Assembly: GCA_028281215.1 (NCBI GenBank)
Contig: JANQKH010000096.1
Location: 1 to 11,814 of the forward strand
DNA: 11,814 bases
Direction of reading: 5' to 3'
Origin: Phycisphaeraceae bacterium
GTDB lineage: Bacteria; Planctomycetota; Phycisphaerae; Phycisphaerales; Phycisphaeraceae
Shown here: positions 1 through 7,966 of the stretch, piece after piece
Position numbering within the stretch: position 1 is the first letter of the stretch
Layout of the letters: every line of letters starts with the position of its first letter
Notes under the pieces: generated by a model
Told to the model about the DNA's origin: nothing
The model's input: the letters and a program-made list of their open reading frames with translations, nothing else
The model's database searches: none
Position numbers and translations under genes: made by a program

Positions 1-3000
1 GTACCGAAACTCAAACGCCGCCTGGTCCCGCACAATCAGCACAAACTCACCGGCATCCAACGCCGTGACCACGCTGGTCGTGAAGTCGAATGTCAGGCCT
101 TGGTCAAACTTGATTTTCGCGAGGTCAATGGTTTCGTCGCTGATGTTAAGGAATTCGACGAACTCAAACACGTCGGCGTCGACATAGCCGGCGTTGATTT
201 CGACGGCCGATGGGTCGTATGGGTTGTAGTTCACTTCCGTGATGGAAAAGCTGGATACGTTGCCGGGGGTGTTGAGTCGGAAGAACGCCTTGGACAACGG
301 GCTCCATTGACCGTTGTCAAGAACGCGGGCGTGGATGCCGGTGGAGACGTTGAGATTAATCGGCGTGCCGTTCCACAAGATGGCGGTTGGACTGACCGCC
401 CCGCCAAACAATCTTGGGTCGTTGCCGTCGAGGGTGTAGTAAATGGGCGCGCCGCCGGCATTGAACTGGCTGACGATTAGTTCAAGGTCGAAACTCAGGT
501 CGCTGCTGGTGTTGTTGGCTTGATGGACTTCCACGGCGAGCGTGTTTTCGCCCTGTATGAGGTCGCTCTTGTCGATTTCAAAACTGAAGTAGGTGGTCTC
601 GTTGGCATTGCTGACCACACTGGATGCGAAGGTGTCGAACAGGATGGTGTTGTCGCCGAGTGTGCCGGGCAGGTTGTCGCGGACTACTTCGTTGCCGTTG
701 AGGAACACGGACACGCCGTCATCGCGCAGCACGTTGAGCGTGACGACATCGACGGATGCAAGGTCGGCCAGGTTAAACGTGGTACGGAAGTAGGTCGTGG
801 CGTTTTTTTGATCGCCGGCGGTTCCGGGGTCGGTGTCGATGAAGCCGACGGTGGTGGTTTCGCCGTTGCCGCCGTAGCCGAGGATGCCGGGGCCCGATTG
901 CCAGGTTGTATCATCAAAGCCGACGTTGCGCCAAGCCGTACCTTGGTTGGAACCATCGTCGAGGTATTTCCAGGTGCTGTTTTTGGCGACGATGGTGGTG
1001 TCGGTGGTGCTGACGTCGCTGAACAGGGTGATGTCATCGGTGGATTGGATGGTTCCGCCGTTCTGGATGTTCCCGTTGACGCGGTACTGCGGTGCTTCGA
1101 CACTGGACCACCAGCCCTCGGCGGCCAGTTGCGCGATCAGGCGGTCCTGCTCGCCGACGAACCAGTTGCGAAGCGTGCTGACGGCGTTGTCCCAGTTGTC
1201 TTTGGTGAAAGGCGTGGTGCGTTTGGCGTCGCCCCATCGTGCGGATTCGGCGATGACGGCCTGGTCAATCTGTGCGGCGCGGAAATCGGTCATCGCCTGG
1301 AGGTTGGCGGTACTGAGCACGCCGTCGTCGGCGATGTGTATCTGCACGCGATCAATGAATCGCTGGCGGTACTCATCGTTGTCCATCAACGTCTCATGCA
1401 GCCAGTGCGGATTCCAATACTGGCTGTTGGCTTGATTGAAGTTGTTGTGATCGATGTACTTGGGCGAGACCATATTGCCATCGCCGGTGTCGAGTGAGTG
1501 TTCGCTGTCGTGTTCGAAGAACTTGAAGCCGTCGGGGTTGTTGCGGTTGTAGATGCCGAACCAGTTGTTGGTTCGCGGCGCGGTGAAGCGTGAGCCGGCG
1601 CCGTCGCGGTCTTTCGTGAAGTAGACAATGATCATGTGATCGATCAGGTTGTCGACGTCGAGGAGTTTGTCGAAGAGCGGGTTGTTGGTGCCGTCGGGAT
1701 TGAGCCCTTGTGCTTGAAGGTAGATGCTGTCATTGGCGAAGCCCTGCAACATGAGGTTGTAGAGCGCCATCCATGCATCGAGTGTGCCGTCGGTGGCTTC
1801 GACGGTGTATCCGCCTGCTGAGCCGGCGGATTTGACAACGTCGTATTCTTCTTTGTCCCCGCCGTAGTACGTTTCGGCGAATGAGGCGGACGGCCGTTCA
1901 TCGGTTTGGAACAAACCGAAATATTGGCCGTTGAGGTAGAGGTGGTAGTATCGGCCGCGCGTGTATTGATGGCCCATCGCGCCCTGGATGTCGCGCGAGA
2001 GGACATCGCGGAGGAAGGTGTTGCGGGTGTCGTTCTGAAAGGCCCAAGAATAATTTTGCGCGGTGCGCAGATCGATCTTGTCGAACTCGTCAGCGCCTTC
2101 GTCCTCAAACAGCGGGAAGTTCAGTTTGGCGTCGCCGTACTCATCGCGGAAGAAAAGGCGAAAGGAGTGCTTGGGGTTGGCGTCGCTGCGGCTGAACCCA
2201 CCGCGGATGCGAATACCGGTGTTGACCTGGAATTCATTGTCTCCGCTGCCGTCGTCGAACGGATCGATCAATTCAAGTGAGCCTTCGCGCTCCCATGCGC
2301 GGCCGCGATTGCCGGCGTTCACGTAAATCCCCGTCGCGGGGTCATAAAGATTGTCCACATCCGTCACCAGCGACAGCGATGGAATGTCCATCAGCGCGCC
2401 GATGAGTAGCGGGCCCCACACGGGATCATTCACGATGTCGGGGTCCATGCCGTAGTCGATCTGCTGACCGTTGACCGGCCCAGTCGGGTAATCCGGGGAA
2501 GGCGGGCTGCCGTCGGCCGATTGCAAAATGACATCGTTCAAAAAGAAATAGGTCTGCGTGTCGACATTGGTCGGTTGGAAGCCGGGCTTGAAGGCGGCCG
2601 CGCGCAGCACCGTAGTCCCGGTGATATTGATCGGCCCGGTGTAGGTTGTGCCGTTGGTTAGTGTGGGCGGTGAACCATCGGTGGTGAACATGATGGTCGC
2701 ACCAACCGTGTCGGTGGTGATTGCCACGTCGAAGGCGGTGTCGAAGAAGCCGCGGTCAACGGAGAACTTCGTGTCGGCGACGAAGTCGAAGAATCCGGGC
2801 ACGTTGGCGGCGCCGGGTGTCGGTGTGGCGAAGTATTGTTCGCTGTTGTCACTGCTGGACGCGATGATTTCCGGCCGAATCAACAGGTCGTCGTCGCTGA
2901 CTGTGTCGTTGAGACCGTGAATCGCCAGGACGTTGTTGCCCTCGACCAGGTCGCCCAGGTGCAGATTGATGTTGATCGATTCCACGACGGTGGATTCTTC

Positions 3001-4950
3001 GGGCGTTCGAGTTGCGGTGGCGGCGGAATTCCACGCGGTGGATGTCGGCGCATTGCGTGACGCGATTTCGACGCCGTTGAGGTAGGCAACGAACCCGTCG
3101 TTGTATTGCATATTCAGCGTGAGTTGATCGAATGCGGTGGGGTCGTCCACGTTGAAGTTGATGCGCGTCCACAGGCTGGTGTTGACACCCTGAACCTGAT
3201 CGCGAACGTTGGTTTCGATCAGGTCGCTGAAGCCGGCAAGGGCGAGCCCGCCGTTGGCACTGTCGCCGACAAGGTCGAAGTTGTTGTTAAATGAAGCGTG
3301 GTTACCCGGCGCGGCGAAGAATTCGAGCGCGGCCCCGCCGGTGCGTTCAAAATAGACCAGTCGCACATCGTAGACGCCGGCCTCGGTGACGTTGAACACA
3401 CCGAGCGAATCGGCGGCGCTGCGCGGGCCTGCGAATTCAAGGTGAAAGTTGTCCGCGCCGGTGATGTCGAGCAGGAAGCCGTCGTCGCTGTTGACGCCGA
3501 AGGTCCACTCACCGGCGCTGGGAATGAAAATGCTGGCGGTGGCTTCGATGACGAAGTTGTTGTCATCGTTGCCAATCTGCATACCGGGAAAAGCATCATT
3601 GCTGAGAAAGTGCGCATCAGCGCCGGTGCTTAAAAAGTTCAACGTTTGAAACTGGTTGATGGTGACGCTGGTCTGCTGGCCTGGATTGGCGATGACGCCT
3701 TCGGCTTCGGTGATGTTGTCGACGGTGATGTTGGCCTTGTAGTTGTTGACGGTGAAGCCGGAACCGCCGGGACTGAAACCGATACCGGTTCGCGCAGTTT
3801 CGGACTGAGGTACGAACGGCGTGGTCAGGCCTGCGTTTTGTGTGCCAAGCGAAACTGGGCTGGTAAACGTAGCGTCAGAGGCGTTGTTGTGGTCGACATT
3901 GCCCGTTCTTTGCAGGCTGTTGGAGTTCGTGCCGGTACCAGGTGATCCGGCTCCCGTCCACGCGTCGCCGACCGTCACTTCAAACCCGTTGATGGTCGCG
4001 TTGATTGATTGAATCTCACCGGCGCTGTAACCCCAGGCCAGGAAGTCAACGATTTGCCCGGCATCGTCAAGAATCATGATCCATCCCGGTCCATTTGTCG
4101 GCCAGAAAATGCTGCTGCCGAAGTAATTGTCACTGGTGCTTTCAGTTCGGTAGAGCACTTGGCCGGCATTGATGGAGTCAGGCAGTTGCCAGACCGTGCT
4201 CTCGACGGTGTTCACGGTCCCGCCGAAGGCGCGGTTGATCGCAACGACCCAGCCGGTGGTATCGACGGCGCTGTCGGACACGTTTTGAATCTCAAGTGAA
4301 TCGGTCCCACCGACGTAAGCTTCCGTGATGAGCAGGGTTGATCCCGGTTGATCGATGCTGTCTTGCCACGCTGAGTCGTCGAATTGCGGGTCGGTCCAGC
4401 CGGTGCCGATCGGGTCGTCGGCTATGGTGGGCACGTGAAACGTCACTGTGGTGCCGGGTACGAGCAGTGTGGTGGAATCGATGGCGATGCCGTAGGAAAT
4501 GTCGGCTTCCTGCATCGGGTAGGGGTCGTAACTGTGGGCAATGGTGACACCGTCCGGTTCGACCAGCGCGAAGAATTCACCAGCATCATTGAGCCCGAAA
4601 TTGGTGTGCAATTCGCCGATGGGGTCGGTGCGGTCCTTGCCGGACGCAAAGATGATGCGGTGCTCGCCCGCTTCCAGTGTGATCGCGGGAATTTGCCATT
4701 TGGTCAGATCGTTCGCATCGTCGGTGACGTACCAGCCGGTGAGGTCGATCGCCGCCCCGGTTGGATTGTGCACCTCGAACCAATCGGTGAACATGCCGTC
4801 TTCGTCGGCGAGCGTTTCAGTATTTCGAGCCATAAACTCGCTGATGATGGGGCAGTCGCCGGTGTTGATCGACAGCAACAGCCTCGGCTCCAGATGTTGA
4901 AGCCCGGACCATGGCGATGTTGTGCGCTTGCGGTTATCTCTCTTCCGCAT
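1..4950 (-). CDS. Giant multidomain CotH-kinase surface protein with LEPR-XLL tag (3' end beyond window)
   Basis: The minus strand reads open from ATG at 4950-4948 through base 1 (1650 codons, no stop in the window), so the C-terminus is missing. Visible order: basic N-terminus with LEPRLLLS at residues 20-27 (planctomycete LEPR-XLL tag); lamin-tail-like domain ~35-140; half of a carbohydrate-binding-like module (FDDSAW 190-195); second lamin-tail-like domain ~206-325; PA14-like domain ~430-545 (SDDG 488-491); rest of the module ~565-694 (NDGFVAYLNG); chitobiase-C-like domain ~729-803 (TTDGSPPT around D758); CotH kinase domain ~905-1240 (GIRIRGG at 912, QTDER around E1018, EHDSEH around D1148/E1150); second copy of the binding module ~1327-1487 (FDDTTW 1345-1350, DDGVSVFLNG); chitobiase-C-like repeat ~1492-1560 (D1508); third lamin-tail domain from ~1566, cut by the edge. 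CotH proteins are atypical secreted kinases in the Bacillus spore coat; a surface kinase role here is inferred. The start lies 5 bp after the VTC stop without a clear Shine-Dalgarno, suggesting translational coupling. Confidence 0.9.
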   Translation of the reverse strand, partial: MRKRDNRKRTTSPWSGLQHLEPRLLLSINTGDCPIISEFMARNTETLADEDGMFTDWFEVHNPTGAAIDLTGWYVTDDANDLTKWQIPAITLEAGEHRIIFASGKDRTDPIGELHTNFGLNDAGEFFALVEPDGVTIAHSYDPYPMQEADISYGIAIDSTTLLVPGTTVTFHVPTIADDPIGTGWTDPQFDDSAWQDSIDQPGSTLLITEAYVGGTDSLEIQNVSDSAVDTTGWVVAINRAFGGTVNTVESTVWQLPDSINAGQVLYRTESTSDNYFGSSIFWPTNGPGWIMILDDAGQIVDFLAWGYSAGEIQSINATINGFEVTVGDAWTGAGSPGTGTNSNSLQRTGNVDHNNASDATFTSPVSLGTQNAGLTTPFVPQSETARTGIGFSPGGSGFTVNNYKANITVDNITEAEGVIANPGQQTSVTINQFQTLNFLSTGADAHFLSNDAFPGMQIGNDDNNFVIEATASIFIPSAGEWTFGVNSDDGFLLDITGADNFHLEFAGPRSAADSLGVFNVTEAGVYDVRLVYFERTGGAALEFFAAPGNHASFNNNFDLVGDSANGGLALAGFSDLIETNVRDQVQGVNTSLWTRINFNVDDPTAFDQLTLNMQYNDGFVAYLNGVEIASRNAPTSTAWNSAATATRTPEESTVVESININLHLGDLVEGNNVLAIHGLNDTVSDDDLLIRPEIIASSSDNSEQYFATPTPGAANVPGFFDFVADTKFSVDRGFFDTAFDVAITTDTVGATIMFTTDGSPPTLTNGTTYTGPINITGTTVLRAAAFKPGFQPTNVDTQTYFFLNDVILQSADGSPPSPDYPTGPVNGQQIDYGMDPDIVNDPVWGPLLIGALMDIPSLSLVTDVDNLYDPATGIYVNAGNRGRAWEREGSLELIDPFDDGSGDNEFQVNTGIRIRGGFSRSDANPKHSFRLFFRDEYGDAKLNFPLFEDEGADEFDKIDLRTAQNYSWAFQNDTRNTFLRDVLSRDIQGAMGHQYTRGRYYHLYLNGQYFGLFQTDERPSASFAETYYGGDKEEYDVVKSAGSAGGYTVEATDGTLDAWMALYNLMLQGFANDSIYLQAQGLNPDGTNNPLFDKLLDVDNLIDHMIIVYFTKDRDGAGSRFTAPRTNNWFGIYNRNNPDGFKFFEHDSEHSLDTGDGNMVSPKYIDHNNFNQANSQYWNPHWLHETLMDNDEYRQRFIDRVQIHIADDGVLSTANLQAMTDFRAAQIDQAVIAESARWGDAKRTTPFTKDNWDNAVSTLRNWFVGEQDRLIAQLAAEGWWSSVEAPQYRVNGNIQNGGTIQSTDDITLFSDVSTTDTTIVAKNSTWKYLDDGSNQGTAWRNVGFDDTTWQSGPGILGYGGNGETTTVGFIDTDPGTAGDQKNATTYFRTTFNLADLASVDVVTLNVLRDDGVSVFLNGNEVVRDNLPGTLGDNTILFDTFASSVVSNANETTYFSFEIDKSDLIQGENTLAVEVHQANNTSSDLSFDLELIVSQFNAGGAPIYYTLDGNDPRLFGGAVSPTAILWNGTPINLNVSTGIHARVLDNGQWSPLSKAFFRLNTPGNVSSFSITEVNYNPYDPSAVEINAGYVDADVFEFVEFLNISDETIDLAKIKFDQGLTFDFTTSVVTALDAGEFVLIVRDQAAFEFRY

Positions 4951-4955
4951 GGTGG

Positions 4956-5729
4956 TTATCCAAAAGCACCCACGCCTCCAACACGTTGAAGCGGAGAACG
5001 ATGCATGACGCGAACGCACTCCACGTATTTGGGAACGGATGTCCGTTGCAATTGAAAACGATGCGCCAGCTCGCGCATCCAGATTGGGAAGCGATGCGTA
5101 AATTTCAATTCAAGGATGACATGACCAATTTCGGCATCGATCCAGTTTTCTCGTTCGGCGAAGAAACGATGCCGCCACGGTCCGCCGAGCACGTGACGGT
5201 CCAGCGTCAGGCGGAACGAATCATCGCCGTGCGAGACATACGCTTCGCGTTGATACGACGTGAACGCAGCCGGGCGCGCCTTGATGCGGTCGCGCAACTG
5301 GCAGAATTTTCCCAGCGTGTCGAACGCCTGCCGCGTGAGCGACTCACGAAGATCATCATGCCTGGGGTGGCGACCCTCGAGCAATTCCAGCGCGGCCTGC
5401 CGATGAACGACGGAGCGGTCCTTGAGAATGCAATCATTCACCCGCCGTTTGATTTCCAGGAACACCGGATGCTCATCGTCGTTGCTGTAAAACCGGGCGC
5501 GCAGTTTGAATCTGTTCTTCTCACCATCCATCGTCGCGCGACACAGCGCGAAATCGATATTGTCAAGATAGACACTGTGGACCATGTAGCCTTCCGGCTC
5601 GGCGGGGTCCATGTGGTCGTCCGGCCGCATACGACCGGCGATGAAATCACGCACGCCCTGGGCGATGGTTTCATTGATCAGGTACTTCATCTCGTACCGA
5701 TTGTGTTGGACGGAGTCCTGGCGAATCAT
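4956..5729 (-). CDS. VTC-domain polyphosphate polymerase-like protein
   Basis: A 257-residue protein that is essentially one VTC catalytic domain. This is the tunnel-fold family in which eukaryotic Vtc4 makes polyphosphate from ATP. Visible family motifs, numbered from the ATG at 5729: RYEMKYLI (R11, E13, K15), SVYLDN 52-57, RFKLRAR 73-79, FLEIKRR 90-96, SYQREAY 158-164, TLDRHV 175-180, ILELKF 205-210 and VPKYV 232-236. These give the basic tunnel lining and the metal-binding Glu, so an active enzyme is expected. No SPX domain and no membrane segment are present, unlike yeast Vtc4, so it is probably cytosolic with a membrane partner; the DUF4956 gene across the promoter region is the candidate. 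A TTG at 5744 would add five residues; the ATG is preferred because GGGAAG lies 7 nt upstream of it. The downstream CotH gene starts 5 bp after this stop, so the two form one operon. The activity is inferred from the family. Confidence 0.87.
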   Translation of the reverse strand: MIRQDSVQHNRYEMKYLINETIAQGVRDFIAGRMRPDDHMDPAEPEGYMVHSVYLDNIDFALCRATMDGEKNRFKLRARFYSNDDEHPVFLEIKRRVNDCILKDRSVVHRQAALELLEGRHPRHDDLRESLTRQAFDTLGKFCQLRDRIKARPAAFTSYQREAYVSHGDDSFRLTLDRHVLGGPWRHRFFAERENWIDAEIGHVILELKFTHRFPIWMRELAHRFQLQRTSVPKYVECVRVMHRSPLQRVGGVGAFG

Positions 5730-5823
5730 GGTCACACTTCCCAATGCGCCTGATCTGGATTCAGGAAGAGAGTTTTACGTCGTTCTCGGCAAAGGTGTTG
5801 ACGCCCCATTCTTCCCGTAAGGC

Positions 5824-5852
5824 GTGACATTTTACCGGGTTATTAGTATATT
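5824..5852 (+). promoter_or_regulatory. Predicted sigma70-like promoter, rightward (DUF4956-HlyD operon)
   Basis: GTGACA (5824-5829, 5/6 to TTGACA) and TATATT (5847-5852, 5/6 to TATAAT) are separated by exactly 17 bp, in the only clearly AT-rich patch of the intergenic region. Transcription would start near 5859 and give a leader of about 160 nt before the start at 6021. Spacing and match are good; activity is untested. Confidence 0.5.
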
Positions 5853-5857
5853 GTAAT
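5829..5857 (-). promoter_or_regulatory. Predicted sigma70-like promoter, leftward (VTC-CotH operon)
   Basis: On the minus strand, ATTACA (5857-5852, 4/6 to TTGACA) and TAAAAT (5834-5829, 5/6 to TATAAT) are separated by 17 bp. Transcription would begin near 5822 and leave a leader of about 90 nt before the ATG at 5729. It is the best match upstream of the VTC gene and almost coincides with the rightward promoter. Prediction from sequence only; planctomycete promoter consensus is poorly known. Confidence 0.4.
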
Positions 5858-5960
5858 CGACGGATTAGAAAAGCGTTAAATCCGCAGATAGATGGAGGGC
5901 CGGAGTATTACCAATGCCTCCGCTCCCGTTGCCTGCCTGATTCCGCTAAGACTCCTTGTC

Positions 5961-5993
5961 GGCCCTGCGCCAGCGTTGGCGCGACCGAGGGCC
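5961..5993 (+). promoter_or_regulatory. Leader hairpin upstream of the DUF4956 gene
   Basis: The outer arms GGCCCT (5961-5966) and AGGGCC (5988-5993) enclose a perfect inner stem GCGCCA (5967-5972) and TGGCGC (5977-5982) with a GCGT loop. The only interruption is a 5-nt bulge (5983-5987), giving 12 GC-rich pairs that end 27 nt before the start codon. No U-run follows, so it is not a standard terminator. A second AGGGCCG at 5896-5902 can pair with CGGCCCT at 5960-5966 and would compete with the outer stem. It matches no riboswitch class I recognise. A translation- or attenuation-control role is speculative. Confidence 0.35.
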
Positions 5994-6020
5994 TTGGGTT
6001 GATGAGACACACACAATCCG

Positions 6021-6734
6021 ATGTTGGTGCTCGCGAACATGGATGGATTCATTGACTCCTTCTTCCATGGCGACTTTCAGCCGACGGTTGCCAATCCCGA
6101 AACAGCGGCGCTGATGCTGTTGCTGTCGTTCTGCCTTGGGCACGTCGTCGGCTGGGTTTACATGTGGACGCACACCGGTCTTTCCTATTCACGCATGTTC
6201 GTTGCGTCCCTTGTCGCGCTGCCGGTCATCGTCTCGATGCTCATGATGCTCATGTCGGGGAACGTGTTCATCGCGATCGGTCTGCTGGCGGTCTTCGCGG
6301 TCGTGCGTTTTCGCAATGTGCTCAAAGACACGCGCGACACGGCTTTCATTTTGTGGACCATCGTCATGGGCATGGCGGTCGGCACGATGCGGTTCAGCAC
6401 GGCCATGATGGGTTGTGCATTTATCAGTGTGGTTTTCTTATACCTGCGGTACACGAACTTTGGCACACGATTGAAGTACGACGTGGTTTTGTCCCTGCAA
6501 CTGACCGGCGACCTGGTGGTAGGTTTGCAAAACCTCAAACAAATGCTCAAGCGACATTCATCACGCGTGGATCTCACAAGCGAACGCAACCTGACCGACA
6601 CCGGGCTCGAACTGTCTTACCGGCTGCTGCTTCGTGACCCGACGCGCGGGCATGAACTGGTCTCCGAACTCAAAGGCGTGGACGGCATCGTCGACCCGGC
6701 CTTGTACGCGCACAATGACGAATCCGAATTCTGA
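6021..6734 (+). CDS. DUF4956-family multi-pass membrane protein
   Basis: A 237-residue protein with about five hydrophobic helices (approximately 29-49, 59-78, 81-95, 107-124 and 126-143) and a soluble C-terminal third (~146-237). The loop RFRNVLKDTRDTAF (96-109) followed by a Gly-rich helix (GMAVG) matches my recollection of the DUF4956 signature. The family has no proven biochemical role. Its genes are commonly found beside VTC-domain and CotH genes, as here, where the VTC-CotH pair is divergently transcribed across a shared promoter region. By analogy with yeast VTC, where a small membrane subunit joins the cytosolic polymerase, it may anchor the polymerase or pass its product across the membrane (inference). 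The ATG at 6021 has no clear Shine-Dalgarno; an ATG at 6039 (residue 7) is an alternative that keeps all helices. The HlyD-like gene follows after 7 bp, suggesting one transcript. Confidence 0.85.
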   Translation: MLVLANMDGFIDSFFHGDFQPTVANPETAALMLLLSFCLGHVVGWVYMWTHTGLSYSRMFVASLVALPVIVSMLMMLMSGNVFIAIGLLAVFAVVRFRNVLKDTRDTAFILWTIVMGMAVGTMRFSTAMMGCAFISVVFLYLRYTNFGTRLKYDVVLSLQLTGDLVVGLQNLKQMLKRHSSRVDLTSERNLTDTGLELSYRLLLRDPTRGHELVSELKGVDGIVDPALYAHNDESEF

Positions 6735-6741
6735 TTGAATC

Positions 6742-7890
6742 ATGGTGAAAGCCAAACGCATTCCGATTCCGCTTTCCCGGCGACTGAGGCGCCTTCGCGC
6801 GACGCTGTTGCCGATGCTGATCTTCGCCGGCGCCGCCACGCTGACCGTTCTGCTGTGGAAACGCCAGATGGTCATGCCCAACAGTTGGGGGGCCGTGGAA
6901 GCGATTCGTTATGACCTGGGCAGCCACATCGACGGCACGCTGGTATGGGACGCAACCGGTCAGCCGGAGTTGTTTCAACAAGTCAACGCAGGCGACGTGG
7001 TGGCAAGGCTCGACAACCGCGCCGTCCTTGGGCTCATGGATGTGGTCCGGGCTGAGAACGCCCAACTCGAATCGCAACTGGCGGCCACGCTGCTCGAAGC
7101 CGAACTGGATCAGGGTGACCGGCACTACCAGCGCAAAGTCGATGCCCGCCGCCTGGCGCTGGACATCGAGCGCATGAAACTCGAATTGCTCGACCGTGAT
7201 GCGTTGATCGCAGCCGACCGGATTGACAAGCAGCGCCGCGATGAAAAAGTCAAACTCACGGAAGAACTGGTCAGCAAAGGCTCGCAGACGGAATTCGAAT
7301 TGTTTACCGAGCGCGCCCGGCGGGATGTGGTCGCAGCACGCATTGAAGGCAATGTTAATGCCCGCAAGGAAGCGAATGCCCAACTCCAATCCGCGCAGCA
7401 ACGTTTCGCCGCGCTGCCCAGCGTGGATGACCCCGATTTCGAGAAACTGCTCAACCCGATTCGCAAAGGCATGGCCGTGCAACAGGCGCGGCTGCGCGAA
7501 TTAGCAACGCAGATCGAAAGCCTGAAAATCCGCGCGCCGATTACCGGGACGATCACTGCTATTTACCGGCGAAGCGGGCAGGCCGTCCGTGCCGGCGAAC
7601 CGATCATGACCATCGCCCAGCACGAGTCGCCTCACATCGTCGCATATATCCGCCCCAACCAGCGCATCGATCCGCAACTGGACATGCAGGTTACCATTCG
7701 CCCGCGGCGCAACCCCTCCCTGGTTGCCCAGTCCACCATCGCATTCGTCGGCCCGCAATTCGAATCCGTGCCCATTCATCACCTGGCCAACCCGACCGTT
7801 CCGGAAGTCGGCCTGCCGGTCAGCATTGAATTGCCGAAGGATTTCAAACTCATTCCCGGCGAGATCGTGGACCTGACGTTCAAACGCTGA
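6742..7890 (+). CDS. HlyD/EmrA-like periplasmic adaptor (membrane fusion) protein
   Basis: A 382-residue protein with the membrane fusion protein layout: basic cytosolic tail 1-20; one TM helix ~21-39; first lipoyl half ending in GDVVARLD (84-91); long charged alpha-helical hairpin ~97-255; second lipoyl half with IRAPITGTI and GQAVRAGEPI (~257-292); and a beta-barrel-like C-terminus. The family bridges an inner-membrane transporter and the outer envelope in type I secretion and tripartite efflux. No ABC, MFS or RND pump and no TolC-like gene lies in the window. It starts 7 bp after the DUF4956 stop, so that membrane protein is the natural partner (inference). The ATG at 6742 has little Shine-Dalgarno and may rely on translational coupling. 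The family assignment is firm; the cargo is unknown. Confidence 0.87.
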   Translation: MVKAKRIPIPLSRRLRRLRATLLPMLIFAGAATLTVLLWKRQMVMPNSWGAVEAIRYDLGSHIDGTLVWDATGQPELFQQVNAGDVVARLDNRAVLGLMDVVRAENAQLESQLAATLLEAELDQGDRHYQRKVDARRLALDIERMKLELLDRDALIAADRIDKQRRDEKVKLTEELVSKGSQTEFELFTERARRDVVAARIEGNVNARKEANAQLQSAQQRFAALPSVDDPDFEKLLNPIRKGMAVQQARLRELATQIESLKIRAPITGTITAIYRRSGQAVRAGEPIMTIAQHESPHIVAYIRPNQRIDPQLDMQVTIRPRRNPSLVAQSTIAFVGPQFESVPIHHLANPTVPEVGLPVSIELPKDFKLIPGEIVDLTFKR

Positions 7891-7966
7891 TCGTTTCGCT
7901 TCACCTGATCTCTTTGTCATCGTCATTCCCAACGCGGCGATTCGCATCGGTAAAATCTTTGCACCG

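Noticed and set aside
520..1497. 325-codon plus-strand open frame, and other plus-strand frames across 100-4550
   Set aside because: They lie antisense to the CotH gene, whose minus-strand frame shows continuous recognisable domains. The plus-strand products have no domain and arise from GC-rich antisense codon structure.
4911..5753. 280-codon plus-strand open frame
   Set aside because: It is antisense to the VTC gene, which carries all the family motifs, and its own product resembles nothing known.
5860..6020. Known riboswitch class in the DUF4956 leader
   Set aside because: I compared it by eye with my recollection of c-di-GMP and cobalamin elements and saw no conserved core; only the unnamed hairpin is reported.
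6670..7482. 270-codon minus-strand open frame
   Set aside because: It is a shadow of the HlyD gene, whose lipoyl and coiled-coil features are clear on the plus strand.
7926..7956. Possible promoter before apbE (TTCCCA ... TAAAAT)
   Set aside because: The -35 match is weak and the spacing is 19 bp; not convincing enough to annotate.
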